Part shown: one piece after another, positions 1-11,545 of the stretch
Layout: the number at the start of each line of letters is the position of its first letter
Position numbering within the stretch: position 1 is the first letter of the stretch
NCBI GenBank assembly: GCA_009760885.1
Contig: CM019701.1
Location: 18,886,975-18,950,974 of the forward strand
DNA: 64,000 nucleotides
Direction: 5' to 3'
Origin: Achatina immaculata
Taxonomy: Eukaryota > Mollusca > Gastropoda > Stylommatophora > Achatinidae
Notes under the pieces: generated by a model
Told to the model about the DNA's origin: nothing
The model's database searches: none
What the model saw: only the letters and a program-made list of their open reading frames with translations
Made by a program: the position numbers and the translations under genes

Positions 1-625
1 CCACAAAGGAAAAATATACGTAGGCAGAACAGATGTTGAATAAGTAAACCAATTTGCATATCTCAGTAGCTACAAAGACCAGGATGGTGACACCAGGAAG
101 GAAGGTAGAATTAGAATTGCAAAAGCAGCACTGTCCTTCAAGGATCTTGAGAACATATGTTAAAGGTTTAAAGCACAAAAACCAAGTTAAGATTATTCAC
201 TTCAAATGTAATATCCACCCTCATTTATGTCTGCGAAAGCTGGAAATCAACTAAAGATAGTTACACTCTTTTGAAAACAAATGCCTCAGGAAAATACTAA
301 GTATAAAGTGGAACGAATTAAAGAACACTGCAGAGATAAGACAGATCAGCAAACAACAACCTGTCTCATGAGTGATCAGAAAAAAAAGATGGACATATGT
401 TGGCCAAGTGATGAGAAGAAACAATCAGCTATCAAGTGGAACACAACAGGCTGAAGAAAAAGAGGTCGACTACGTGAAACTCTAAAGAAGACATTGTTAA
501 GAGAGCCCAGTTCAGTGGGCATAACATCCCTTGATGAGACTGAAAAACTTGGTGAAGACAGGAAATCTTAGCGAACTACCATGCAGGCCCTATGTGACAT
601 TTAGCAGCACAGGAAGGATGTAAGA
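1..625 (+). mobile_element. RTE-F 3' fragment (RT C-terminal region)
   Basis: Degraded C-terminal part of an RTE-type RT; the left end lies outside the window. The start reads as a beta-strand/thumb segment (VNQFAYLSSY then DQDGDTRKE), and 360-600 as the C-terminal cysteine-free tail with RKRGRLRETLKKTLLRE and TMQALCDI. The same sequence recurs at 8697-9353, 23262-23700 (minus), 29146-29404 and inside the composite 31478-39630, which defines family F. It has several frameshifts and stops and cannot be functional. The 3' end is the family terminus near AGCAGCACAGGAAGGAT. Confidence 0.8.
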
Positions 626-1258
626 TGACCAGAAAAACAAGCGAAAAAGTTACAGAACATTGAAACTAATTAAACTCAGAAGAAAAATGTAATCAAATTT
701 TTTAAAGACACATTATGGGAATACAAAAGTTTGAAATTATCACAGTCACTACAAAACTCAATGGAAAAAAAGGAGAATGAGGCCAGGAAAGACTATATGA
801 ATGGGCTGCTCAGGTGATGTGGGAAACAGAAGCCAATCAAACATAAATGAAACACTGGGGAACAAGCAGAATGGATAAACATGATATCAGAATATGATCT
901 GCATAGCATTTTCCCTAGACCTCTTCTTGCAAATAGTTCCGAATTTGTGTCCAATCTGTCTTTCTGCTGATACAATCACCAAGAAACTTTTAGAAAATAA
1001 GTCTTATAGCTGCGTCTAATATCTGGCCATACCTCTGCATGGTAATTTTTAAAAATCACTATAAGCAGTAATCAATTTTATCTCTTTGTCTTGTCAATGA
1101 CCCCCATCTCAAAGACCACTGCCATATTCAAGAATTTTTGTTTTCTTTTAACATCCTGAAATAGTGTGACTCAAACAAAACAAATAAAATTTATTGCAAA
1201 TTTTTCAGAGACTCACATCACTCTATACTGGTCAGGGTTTGGTGACACTTACTCATAC

Positions 1259-1376
1259 AATACTTAATCACTGACACTCAATTAGATGCTTAGAACATGT
1301 GCTAACCCTACTGCGAAACCTAAACCATACCTCGGGTTATTAGAGCTCAATCATTAAGTGTCCGTGATTAAGTATC
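1259..1376. repeat. Mini inverted-repeat element (about 118 bp)
   Basis: The left arm begins ATACTTAATCACTGACACT. The right arm, read on the other strand, begins ATACTTAATCACGGACACT. The arms are about 24 bp with one or two mismatches, separated by about 70 bp. The shape fits a very small MITE or a foldback; no second copy was noticed in this window. Confidence 0.55.
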
Positions 1377-1849
1377 CATGCACCACAGGTCAGCACAAAT
1401 GTTGTTTAGTGTATAGTTGTATACTTATACACCAATTATTGTAGCACAAATGTTGATCTTAGAATTCTCAAGCCATATAAACAACGTTCACGTATCTGCT
1501 ATATTGCCTGTCCCCACATCATTACCAAGCAAGCAAAATTAATGGTGCATGTAGAACAAAATGGCTGTGGACACAGCTGAAGTTAACCAAGTATCAGATC
1601 TTGCACAACAACACTGACACTAAAGGCCATTCACTAACATAGTCTAAGCTACAGCATGAGCTTGACATAGAAATGGCAGCAAACATGAGACACCAGATAA
1701 GTACATTATAAAATCTAAGCAAACAAGAGTGAGAAATCATTACAGAGAACAGCCTGGACTCTTAAGAAAAGACAAGGTACAGGACTACATAAACTGGTAC
1801 AAATTTAGAAAAGAAATACATTTTATAAAACTAAAGAAGACAACAACTT

Positions 1850-1872
1850 GGGGGGGGGGGGGGGGGGGGGGG
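1850..1872. repeat. Homopolymer run of 23 G
   Basis: An uninterrupted G run on the plus strand. Its exact length in an assembly is unreliable. Confidence 0.9.
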
Positions 1873-2552
1873 AAGAGACACAACTTTCTGAATGTGTGAT
1901 CTCCATGTGGAAATAGTAACATAAAGGACTGCCAGGCAACACATAAGAAATAATTCTGAAAAGGGTGGCACGATCACCAAGAATATAAAGTCATTTTAGT
2001 TTTACAGATTTTGTTTCCTCAGTCAGCAATAAATTAAATTGGTTCTTAACATTCTATGCTTGGCAAACTAAGCTCAATAGTGAAAACTGATTTCCCAATG
2101 AAGATACATCCTCATTATAATAATGATACATGATCAATGTACTTCATCTAAGAAAAAAAAAAAAAGATACAGAGTTTGTAATGCAACACGCAAAAGAAGA
2201 TATGAACAGTCTTTTGATAGTGACAAAACTACTGACAGGCTCTAAATAAGAGTATTTTAGTTAAAATGCAGACATATGTGTATGTGTGCATGTATGGTCT
2301 GATAATGCCCCACAGAATGTTGTAGGAAAATACAGGATGATTTTATAATATTATCTGGCTTCTCTTCCCTCTCCCCCCCCCCCACTGAATAGGACCACTG
2401 TACCCTACCACGCATGATCGTAAAAGGCGACTAAAAAGGGTTCAGCATAGGGCCAGCAACCCTATCTGGTAAAAAAACTATCAGACTGCTACAGAAATGG
2501 AAGCAAGGGAAAAAACAAATGCAGGTGGAAGGAGAAATGTGTATCAGAGCCC

Positions 2553-3666
2553 ATGAAGGTTGTGGATGAAAGCCAGCCACTGGAAGTCCCCAGCCCGACT
2601 GCAGACCTCCTGGAACCTAAACACAAGATGCAAATAGGCAGCCGGAATGTAAGAACACTAAACCAGACTGGAAAACTAGCACAAACCATCAAGGAAATGC
2701 ACAGATACAAACTAGACATACTAGGAATACAAGAAGCAAGATGGACAGGACAAGGCAGAAGGAAATTAACAACACAGCACACAGAAGATACAATAATATG
2801 GTCAGGTAAAGATCTTCATGAAAGAGGAGTAGCATTGATTATAACAAAAGAAGCATCAAGAGCATTGCTGAAATGGACCCCTATAAATGAGAGATTATTA
2901 TATGCACGGTTCAACTCAAGATTCACGAAGCTGTCTATTATAGTTTGTTAAGCACCAACAGAAGCGGCTGAAGAGGAATTAAAAGAAGATTTTTACAACA
3001 GCCTCCAAGCCACAGCAGAAACAATACCCAAGCATGATATGCTACTCATCTTGGGCGACTTCAATGCAAAAGTAGGTGAAGGAAATGAAGATAGAAGAAG
3101 AATCATGGGAAGAGAAGGAATCGGAGAAATAAATGAAAATGGAGAAAGACAGCAGTTTCTGTGAAGAAAACATGATGACCATCGGAGGGACAATTTTCCA
3201 ACACAAAAACATCCATAAGGTGACTTGGAGGTCACCAGATAAAACCACAGAAAACCAAATCGATCACATACTAATAAACAACAAGTGGAAACGGTCACTA
3301 CAAGATGTGCGAGCAAGGAAAGGAACAGATGTAGGAAGTGATCACAACCTTCTGGTAGCAAAAATAAAACTAAAATTAAGGAAAGCCAAAATCGGAGAAC
3401 ACAGAAAGATACATTTTGATACAAGAAAACTGATAGACCAGAAAACAAGAAATGAATTCTCAATAGTACTTAAGAACCGCTTCAGTGTTCTACAAGACGA
3501 ATCAGAAATGTCCATATTAGAGTTCAATAAAACACTACAGGAAACAACAAAAGAGCTGCTGGGATATCAGAAAAGAGGAATGGATAAGCAAGACCACATG
3601 GGAAAAGATAGAGCAAAGAAAAGAAATCAAGAAAAAATTACTGAACACCAAATCACAACAGCTTAA
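2553..3666 (+). pseudogene. RTE-A AP-endonuclease domain, broken
   Basis: This encodes the N-terminal exonuclease-endonuclease-phosphatase domain that nicks target DNA for reverse transcription. It starts at ATG 2553. Visible motifs are NVRTL, LDILGIQEARWTG, then LGDFNAKVG, IGGTIFQHKNIHKVTWRSP, NQIDHILI and SDHNLLVAK. A TAT-to-TAA change stops it at 2949-2951 inside the expected CYAPT motif, and a one-base shift near 3150 moves the rest into another frame (open 3133-3666). The usual GSWNVRT is GSRNVRT here. The frame then closes and a further shift precedes the RT. Confidence 0.85.
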
Positions 3667-3706
3667 AGTACGAGTTTTAAGTAATTATGCACAAAAAGAC
3701 AAAGAA

Positions 3707-5623
3707 GTGAAGGAATCATGCCGTCAAGATAAACATCAATATTATGACAACTTAGCAGAAACAGCAGAGAAAGCAGCATATACAAATGACATGAAAACCA
3801 TATATAAAATCACAAAGCAGATGACAGGTAACTTCAACACAAGATGTGAAAGTGCAGCAAAAACACAAAATGGACAACTGGTCAGTGGAGAAAGAGAAAA
3901 AATTGAAAGATGGAGGGAACATTTTAACACCCTACTAAACAGAACACAAGCAGCACAAACAATAGACATACCTGAAGCAAAAACGGAACTAAACATCAAT
4001 ACAGGACCAATAACAATAAATGAAGTAAAGGAGGCGATAAAGATGCTAAAATCAGACAGGGCACCAGGTGAAGATGAAGTGACTGCTGAGATGTTGAAAG
4101 CAGAAGAAACAGAAACACCAAAACAACTTTGCCGGATATTACAACAAATTTGGGATCTAGAAAAAGCCCCAGAGGAGTGGAAAACTGGGCTTATAGTAAA
4201 ACTACCAAAGAAGGGTGACCTCAGAGATTGCGGGAACTGGAGAGGCATTACCCTACTGCCACTCACCAGTATATATTATATTCCCAGTGACCTGATTAAA
4301 TCCACGTTTATAGCACTACCAAAGAAACCAGGTGCAAAGGAATGTGACGACCACCGGACTATCAGCCTCTCATGTCACATAACGAAGCTACTTCTGAGAA
4401 TCATTATGAGAAGAACAAGGAAAAAGATAAAAATGGAAATAGCAGATGAACAGTTTGGATTTGTTGAAGGAAAGGGAACACACAATGCCATTTATGCTTT
4501 ACGAACACTAACAGAAAGAGCTTTAGAAGTACAGAAATATCTCTACTTATGCTTCATTGATTACACCAAGGCATTTGACAAGGTGAAACATAGTGAAATT
4601 ATTAAAATGCTTGAAGACATCAATATAGACGGCAAAGATCTGAGGATTGTAAAACATCTATACTGGCAGCAAGAAGCAGCAGTTCGAGTTGAAAATAGAA
4701 TTGGAAAATACCAACCTATAAAACAAGGGGTGCGACAAGGATGTGTACTATCTCCAGACCTTTTTTCTCTGTACAGCGAGAATATTCTAAGAACAATCAT
4801 CACAGAACCAGGCATAAAAATTGGAGGATACAATATTAACAACCTTCGGTATGCTGACGACACAGTACTGATAGCGGAGAACCAACAAGACCTGCAAAAT
4901 CTCTTGGATAAAGTGGCCAAAGAAAGTGAACAGAAAGGCCTTACTTTGAACATCAAAAAGACAGAGATTTTGGTTATATCTAAGAAACAGAATCCACCAG
5001 CATGCAGTATTAAATTAAATGGAACCATTCTAAAGCAGGTGCAGAAATTCAAATACCTTGGAGCAGTAATAACTTCAGATGGGAAATGCAAAACAGAAAT
5101 TAGGAACAGAATAGGCCAAGCAAAGACTGCATGTCAGAGAATGAGAAACGTATTAGCTAACACATCTTTATCAATGAATGTTAGAAAACGAGTCCTAAAA
5201 TGCTATATTGAACCTGTCTTGTTATATGGAAGTGAATCATGGACAATAGGCAAGTCTGCACAAAAATCACTGGAAGCAGCAGAAATGTGGTTTATTAGAA
5301 AAATGTTGCGAATCCCCTGGACAGCAAAAATAACTAATGAAGAATATATGAGAAGAGCTGGAGAGACAAAAAACCTTGTCAGAAAGATAAGAGAGAGACA
5401 ATGTACTTTCATAGGACATGCAATGAGAAGAGGAGGCATTGAAAATATTATAACAACAGGAAAAATAGAAGGAAGAAGATCAAGAGGAAGACCAAGAGAA
5501 ATTATACTGGACAGTCTGACGGGATGGTGTGAGAGGAGATCACCAACTGAACTGATGGCCTGCATGAAGGATCGGGTACTCTGGAGAAGCATAATGGCAA
5601 ACGCCAGTCAGCACGGCACCTGA
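3707..5623 (+). CDS. Chimeric 638-residue RT reading frame (RTE-A joined to RTE-C)
   Basis: One uninterrupted frame of 638 codons. Residues 1-188 are the RT N-terminal part of RTE-A, ending in the fingers motif [20 protein letters not shown]. Residues 189-638 come from inserted RTE-C, beginning near [19 protein letters not shown], so the fingers motif occurs twice. RT motif A is [11 protein letters not shown] (about residues 281-291), motif [14 protein letters not shown], and the catalytic motif [11 protein letters not shown] lies near 380-390. The C-terminus has [19 protein letters not shown] and RGRPRE. No frame disruption is seen. This is a product of nested insertion, not a host gene; expression is unknown. 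Confidence 0.8.
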   Translation: MKESCRQDKHQYYDNLAETAEKAAYTNDMKTIYKITKQMTGNFNTRCESAAKTQNGQLVSGEREKIERWREHFNTLLNRTQAAQTIDIPEAKTELNINTGPITINEVKEAIKMLKSDRAPGEDEVTAEMLKAEETETPKQLCRILQQIWDLEKAPEEWKTGLIVKLPKKGDLRDCGNWRGITLLPLTSIYYIPSDLIKSTFIALPKKPGAKECDDHRTISLSCHITKLLLRIIMRRTRKKIKMEIADEQFGFVEGKGTHNAIYALRTLTERALEVQKYLYLCFIDYTKAFDKVKHSEIIKMLEDINIDGKDLRIVKHLYWQQEAAVRVENRIGKYQPIKQGVRQGCVLSPDLFSLYSENILRTIITEPGIKIGGYNINNLRYADDTVLIAENQQDLQNLLDKVAKESEQKGLTLNIKKTEILVISKKQNPPACSIKLNGTILKQVQKFKYLGAVITSDGKCKTEIRNRIGQAKTACQRMRNVLANTSLSMNVRKRVLKCYIEPVLLYGSESWTIGKSAQKSLEAAEMWFIRKMLRIPWTAKITNEEYMRRAGETKNLVRKIRERQCTFIGHAMRRGGIENIITTGKIEGRRSRGRPREIILDSLTGWCERRSPTELMACMKDRVLWRSIMANASQHGT

Positions 5624-5637
5624 TGATGATGATGATG
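4271..5637 (+). mobile_element. RTE-C insertion, 5' truncated, 1367 bp
   Basis: Flanked by a perfect 10-bp TSD, ACTCACCAGT (4261-4270 and 5638-5647), inside the RT of RTE-A. It carries the RT palm, thumb and C-terminal region of family C, fully open, and ends in a (TGA)n tail directly after GGCACC. Other C copies: 30961-31032, 40014-40369 (minus), 55781-56426, 58403-59222 (minus). The intact frame suggests a young insertion. Confidence 0.92.
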
Positions 5638-6894
5638 ACTCACCAGTAAAGTATTTTGCAGAATAATCATCAACAGAATTGTACCAACACTTGAGGAAAA
5701 ACTTCGGAAAGAGCAGGCAGGATTTAGGAAAGGAAGATCATGCATAGACCATATATTTGTACTTAGACAAATATTAGAACAGGCAAATGAGTGGCATAGC
5801 ACAACATATGCATTATTCATAGATTTTGAGAAAGCCTTTGACAGTGTCAACAGAGATGCACTGTGGAAAATCCTAAGATGGCATGGCCTCCCCCATAAAA
5901 TAGTTAATGTAATCAAAGCCCTATACGAGGGTTTTCAGTGCAAAGTTATCTGTGGAGAACATACCTCCAGCAGCTTTAGGGTACAAACAGGAGTGAAACA
6001 GGGATGTGTACTATCACCAACATTATTTATCTTGGCAGTAGACTGGTTAATGAAGGAGGCAACATCAGACAAACGCAGAGGATTACAATGGACCCTTGAC
6101 ACAGTGCTGGAGGACCTTGACTTTGCGGACGACATTTGTCTATTATCAAGCAGTCACAAAGATATGCAAGATAAAATAAACAAGTTAACCCAGAATGCAA
6201 ACAACATAGGACTAAAGATCAACGTAGGAAAGACAAAGTTAATGAAGCAAAATGTGAACAGCAGAAATGTACTCAGAGTAGATAACAAGTTAGTGGAGGA
6301 GGTCAACGAATTTGTATACCTTGGCAGCAGAGTAGTAGAAAATGGAGACAGCACAGAGGACATCAACAGCAGACTTACTAGAGCAAACCACGCTCTTGCA
6401 ATGCTGCAGACTATATGGAAATAAAAAAAACTAAGCATAAATATGAAAATCAGGATATTTAAAAGTAATGTTCTAAGTGTACTACTCTATGGAAGTGAAT
6501 GCTGGAAAATCACCAAAACCATAGAAAACAAGTTGAATTCTTTCCAGACTAAATGTTTACGAAGAATTAGAAAAATATTTTGACAAACACCATAAGAAAT
6601 AACATCTTATTAGCAGAAATGCAGATGAAACCACTAACAACAATTATTGAGGAAAGACGCTGGCGATGGTTGGGACATGTGCTCCGAATGACTGACAACT
6701 CACTACCAAAAATAGCACTAAGATGGACACCACAGGGGAGCAGAAGTAAAGGTAGACCAAAAGAGACATGGAGAAGAACAACAGAAAGGATGTTGAGCAA
6801 TAGAGGGCTCACCTGGCCAAGAGCACAAAAAAAGGCGAAGGACAGGCATTTGTGGAAAACCCTTGCGGAAGCCCCATGTGCCCTGGGCACTTAA
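5638..6894 (+). pseudogene. RTE-A RT, C-terminal half after the insertion
   Basis: The RTE-A RT resumes after the second TSD copy, in the same frame it was left. It reads KVFCRIIINRIVPTLEEK, AGFRKGRSCIDHIFVLRQ, FIDFEKAFDSV, GVKQGCVLSPTLFILA and FADDICLLSS (the catalytic YADD equivalent). It is open to a TAA at 6422 after LQTIWK. The remainder, in another frame (6580-6894), gives RRWRWLGHVLRMT, RSKGRPKETWRR and ends APCALGT. Outside the insertion the damage is modest. Confidence 0.85.
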
Positions 6895-6925
6895 GGTTCA
6901 GAGAGAGAGAGATATGGCTTCCCAT

Positions 6926-7741
6926 GGCCTACAATTTTCAAACTGGAAACAATGAAATAAAACTGCTTGTAGAATATAAAAAAAGTGTAAAATTACAAAT
7001 AAACAAAAACAGTTTTATTTGCAAGCTCTGTAATGCCCACAGTGACATCTGGGAGAAAATATGACATCATGCCAAGCCTCAAGAGAATGAAGTGTGCATA
7101 CTTTGGTTATCCAAAATAAAGTCATCCTCAGAACACACCATTACAATACTCAGTATGAAAAAAGATCCACTTTCAGATAATTCTATCTGATTTTGGTCAA
7201 AACAACTTAAAAAACTGGTAGTGTTTTACATCAAAAACAAGTGGGAAGACAGAGCACTTCACAGGAAGCATTTTATAAAAGACAACAGAAATCAAGTAGA
7301 CAAGCTTCTCTGCAGTTAGGTATGCCAAAAGCAAATGTTTGGAGAGTTCTTCATTACTGTCTTCACCTCCATGCCGACAAAGCGCAGACTGTGCAAACTT
7401 TAAAGCCATACGATAAACCCTGCCATTTACAATACTCATGTGAACTCCCTTGATGGAACGAAGCCCAGAATCATTGCAATTGAATAAGTTATAGCTGGAG
7501 AACACTTGGAGAGAAACTGAATGCCACTTAGAAATCTTACATAACAACTGAATACCACTTATAAATCTTATGTAACAACTGAATACCACTTAGAAATCTC
7601 ACGTAATACATAAAGGATGCATAATGAAGTTGTTTAGCATTCTGCAGTATTGATTCTACAGGTATTAAAACTTTCAGAGTCATACTTCCATACTCCATAA
7701 GCAATTTTATTTTGTTGTTTCCAGTTAAAAAATTATAGGCC
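6926..7741. repeat. Inverted repeat pair about 0.8 kb apart
   Basis: The left arm (6926-6977) starts GGCCTACAATTTTCAAACTGG; the right arm (7690-7741), read on the other strand, starts GGCCTATAATTTTTTAACTGG. The arms share about 52 bp with several substitutions. The interval has no coding signature but includes a three-copy tandem repeat. It could be an old foldback or MITE-like element, or two opposed copies of a short dispersed repeat. Confidence 0.5.
7519..7611. repeat. 31-bp tandem repeat, three copies
   Basis: Three adjacent 31-bp units sharing GAATRCCACTTAKAAATCT, with substitutions between copies. It lies within the inverted-repeat-bounded interval. Confidence 0.75.
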
Positions 7742-8004
7742 ACAGGAATCCCAACAATAATTGTCAACCACTCTGTATACTGCCACAGTTGATGTGCTCA
7801 TAGCTTGACATTAAGCACTGTGTACAATATAGTCAACAGGAATATTTCTCACTGTTGTTGCAGACCTTAGAAAAACATGTATTTGTATTACAAAATCCCA
7901 CTACAACAACATACCAACAAAGATAAAAACATTATTTTGGGATTTTCAGCAACAAGTACATTACATTTTTATCTAAGACTAAATACTGATAATTTATCCT
8001 ACTA

Positions 8005-8500
8005 AAGAATCTGTGGAGAGGAACAGACAGAACTACAAAAATAAGATTTTTAAGGGCATGCATCTTTCCCATTGCAACATATGCCCGTGAGACCTGGACA
8101 CTTAACAAAACAGCTGAGAAATACATAAATGCCTTTGAATGTAAATGCTCAGAAGAGTTCTTCAAATATCATGGACAAAGAAAAAAAAGAACACATATAT
8201 CTGTACTACAAGAATGTAATACTGAAGAAGGCTGGCTAGTAAAGACAATTAAACAAAGAAAATTTAAATATTTTGGACACATTAAATGTCATGATAATCT
8301 AGAGAAGACTGTCTTGGAATGGTACATAATGGAAAAAATAAACAGAGAGGATGACCAAGGCGAAGATGGCTGCAAGACATCACTGATGATCTGTAAATGG
8401 ATGTATAGGCACCAGGGCATCTTGCTTACAACTGAGAGATCTACAGGAGTGCTGTTAGGGAGGCAAAGTTCTGCAAGGCACATGAAAATGACTGTTTCAG
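8005..8500 (+). mobile_element. RTE-E 3' fragment
   Basis: Starts at the RT thumb region (CTGTGGAGAGGAACAGACAG, the same sequence as at 41905 in the larger E copy) and runs through the E C-terminus. It decodes in several frames to RACIFPIATYAREWT-like and KFKYFGHIKCHDNLEKTV segments. It ends near the family terminus AAAATGACTG. Frames are broken. Confidence 0.8.
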
Positions 8501-8696
8501 ATTTGCTACTAAACACTTGTTTCCTCTGATATTATCACTAGATATTCAATTTTCATATTAGGTGATTCCTGCTAAACATTTACCATTTGATCTGCCAGAT
8601 CACTACTTTGGTTTTTCCCTTTACAGCTTCATTATTTACTACCACATATAAATATTTATACAAAAATTAAACAAAAATTATGAAATTTCTCATCAA

Positions 8697-9353
8697 TCAA
8701 GAAGAATAAATGTATGTAGAAGGAACAGCTGTTGATGAAGTAAACCAATCTGCATACCCTTGGCAGCTACATAGACCAGGATGGTGACACCAGAAAGGAA
8801 GTTAGAATTAGAATTGCAAAAGCAGCGTTGTCCTTCAAAAATCTTGAGAACATATGGAATTCAAAAGTTATAAGCACAAAAACCTAAGTTAAGATTATTC
8901 AATTCAAATGTGATATCCACCCTCGTTTATTCATTCGAAAGCTGGAAATCAACTAAAGAAACAGACAAGAAATTAGACTCTTTTGAAAAAAAATGCCTCA
9001 GGAAAATATGTGGTATAAAGTAGAATGAATTTAAGTGTATTTAACAACATAGTGATAAGATAGATGAGCAAACAACAACCTGTCTCATGGGTGATCAGAA
9101 AAAGAAGACATATGCAGGCCTTGTGATGAGAAGAAACAATCAGAGAATACCAAAACAAGCTATCAAGTGGTGCACAACAGGCCAATGAAAAATAGGTCAA
9201 CCACGTGAAGCTACAAAGAGGACACTGTTAAGAGAAGCCAGTTTAGTGGGCATAACATCCCATGATGAAGTTGAAAAACTCGCCGAAAATAGGAAAACTT
9301 GGCAAACAACTATGCGAGCCCTATGTGATGTTTAATGGCACGGGAAGGACATA
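8697..9353 (+). mobile_element. RTE-F 3' fragment
   Basis: Same C-terminal RT region as 1-625 (QDGDTRKEVRIRIAKAALSF), with frameshifts. The 3' terminus is ATGTTTAATGGCACGGGAAG, the family F end. A 31-bp minisatellite begins about 18 bp beyond it. Confidence 0.82.
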
Positions 9354-9370
9354 GGATGAATATTTATTGC

Positions 9371-9640
9371 CTACACTGTCACATTACTACTAAACACTTC
9401 ACTACACTGTCACATTACTACTAAACACTTCACAACACTGTCATATTACTACTAAACACTTCACTACACTGTCACATTACTACTAAACACTTCACTACAC
9501 TGTCACATTACTACTAAACACTTCACAACACTGTCATATTACTACTAAACACTTCACAACACTGTCATATTACTACTAAACACTTCACTACACTGTCACA
9601 TTACTACTAAACACTTCACTACACTGTCATATCATTTCTA
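9371..9640. repeat. 31-bp minisatellite, about 8.7 copies
   Basis: Head-to-tail 31-bp unit containing ACACTGTCACATTACTACT and AAACACTTCAC. Two subtypes alternate (CTACACTGTCAC and CAACACTGTCAT). No spacers, so it is not CRISPR-like. It starts just past the end of an RTE-F fragment. Confidence 0.93.
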
Positions 9641-9935
9641 AATTTTTACATTTCACTACAAACAAACCAAGCCACTAGCTTTGCTCACAGATCCCTGCTT
9701 TCAGTACTTCTACTGTAGTTTTACGTATGACAAACCAACAGAAAATTTAAAGCTTTTAACCTAAGTTTATTTCCCTATCAATGAGAGTGCTACACAAATG
9801 GTGTTTGGAACTACTTACATCATCATTAACATTCTGCTGTCTGGCTGCAGGAACTCCCCATTAGGTGTCATGGATGCTGATTAATAACACTGCCAGCCCT
9901 AAACTGTTAATAGTCAAACTGTTCACATTCTCTTC

Positions 9936-10965
9936 ATATGGGGAATGCATGACACTGTGGTTTTCATTGCACCAGTTTAATCTAGAGTTGGACTTTCTCA
10001 CCGGAAAATCTCGACATGTTTTGGATATCAGTATTTCCCCGCTGGGTGAGAGGTGGTTGTCCATCCAGACTAGAGTTGGACTTTCTCACAGGAAAACTTC
10101 AACGTGTTTTGGGATACCCGTGTATCCCTGCCGGGTGAGAGGTGGTTGCCCATCCAGTCCAGCGTTGGACTCTCACCAGAAAACCTCAGTGTGATTAGGA
10201 AAAGTATACACCCCCGCCGAGTGTATGGGTGTGTATCGGATGTGGCCAGCCTCTAGAGCAGAGGTGCTGTGATATGAGTAGCTCTCGCCGTGAGACTATT
10301 GGATATGCCGTTTAAGCTTCAACTATCCTTTCCATCACCTTTTCACACCAGCGCGGCATGGCAACCCTAACTGCTCTTTCGCATTTTTTTTTCACTGGCC
10401 AGGAGGAGTTTCACTCAACGCGCAGCTTCCAAAGAATCTCGCCAGCAGCGGACTAGCAGGATCAACCAGATAGCTTTCTTCACCGAACCTTAGTCAGATA
10501 TCTGCCAACAGACCGACGCATGGCAAGAGAGACAGCGCTCTGCTCAGAGCGGAATCCTATCGACCCCGGCGGCATTTCATTTCCTTTAACCACTGGCACG
10601 TGCTCTCTCTGCTCTAACGAAACGAGAAGAAAGCTTGGCACCGACAACCAATGGACATTACATACTGCAGACCCAATACTCTTTGCAAGAGATGGGCCAA
10701 TTTCGAGACCATCAGTCGACAAAAACCATAGTAAACCATAGACGCGTTAGCACGAACTGTTTATAGGCTTTGCTCGACAGACAAACCACTCACTTCTGCA
10801 TCGAAACACCTTAACTCTCACCATCCAGGAAGGGAGCAAAAACCTTTCTCCCTGTGCACAGAACTTAAGAGCGCTTTTTTGGCAAAAGAACGGTCTACCT
10901 GTGCAACAGCAGCACGTGCTGTGCAGCTCAGCATGGGTCTGCGTGGCTGACACAGTGTGCCTCAT
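9936..10965 (-). mobile_element. Repeat J, minus-strand copy with GC-rich extension
   Basis: The interval 9936-10452 is the reverse complement of the J copy at 37911-39236. It shows the roughly 83-bp monomers (CACCTCTCACCCGGCGGGG and TCCGGTGAGAAAGTCCAAC on the minus strand), the CTCTGCTCTAGAGG motif and the first module ending AAGAATCTCGCCAGCAGCG. It lacks the (GAA)n-tailed 3' module. The stretch 10453-10965 is equally GC-rich and continuous with it, so it may be further 5' sequence of the same element; that part is inference. No coding signature. Confidence 0.7.
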
Positions 10966-11289
10966 TTATTACTTATTTATTTAATCATTTTATCATTTGG
11001 CAGGCTGATATTCCCCATATCCATAGCAATCAAACCAAAATTGAAAGGAAAGTTCTACACACAGTTTGAAATGCAGACCAGCAGGCTTGCTCATAAAAGT
11101 ACTGCACTATTTAATTCATGAAAACACTGCTCTACTTAACTGATATCAGGATGAGGGGGGGGAAAAAACAAAACTTTCTTGAAATTTCTCATTTAAAAAT
11201 TGCACACTTAAGAAAAAACATTCTGCACTACTAATATCTCTGGCTGCTTTGATCATGTGTGTTTTATTATCGCTTATGTTATTTATACT
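10966..11289. other. AT-rich spacer
   Basis: Nothing recognisable. The start contains repeated TTATT motifs. Confidence 0.6.
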
Positions 11290-11545
11290 GTTATACAATT
11301 CCTTCATATTCACTCTACATTTTTATTGCTCCACACTTATTGCATGTTTGATCTTTATTTGTAGTGTAATACAAGTCACTTTCCTATTTACTCTTAATTT
11401 GTTGCGCTATACATATCTTCCATATTCATTCATTTTGCTTTATTAAACACCTCTTATTTATTACTCTTCATTTGTATTACTACACACCTCTTTCATATTT
11501 ACTTTTCAACTGTAGTGCCACACACTACTTTCATATTTACCTGTC
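11290..11545. repeat. Degenerate minisatellite, unit about 50 bp
   Basis: The motif TTCATATTTACT, followed by a T-rich stretch and TGTAGTGCYACACAC, recurs with drift about every 50 bp. Copies are strongly diverged, so unit boundaries are approximate. Confidence 0.45.

Larger units (their letters stand above)
626..2375. other. Spacer without recognisable gene
   Basis: No convincing coding sequence on either strand. It holds a short hairpin repeat (1259-1376), a 23-base G run (1850-1872) and AT-rich DNA. The open frames here are short and lack family signatures. Confidence 0.6.
2376..6913 (+). mobile_element. RTE-A element, nearly full length, split by RTE-C
   Basis: An RTE-type non-LTR retrotransposon: 5' leader (about 2376-2552), AP-endonuclease (2553-3666), RT (3707-4270, then 5648-6894) and a (GA)n tail at 6900-6913. 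Without the inserted 1.37 kb, its length is about 3.2 kb, typical of RTE elements. The leader matches the minus-strand copy at 17334-19763. Possible degenerate TSD: ATCTGGCTTCTC before the leader and ATATGGCTTCCC after the tail (10 of 12). The element is inactivated by a nonsense codon, frameshifts and the nested insertion. Confidence 0.88.

Noticed and set aside
9371..9640. CRISPR-like array
   Set aside because: Units are contiguous without unique spacers, and the window is eukaryotic.
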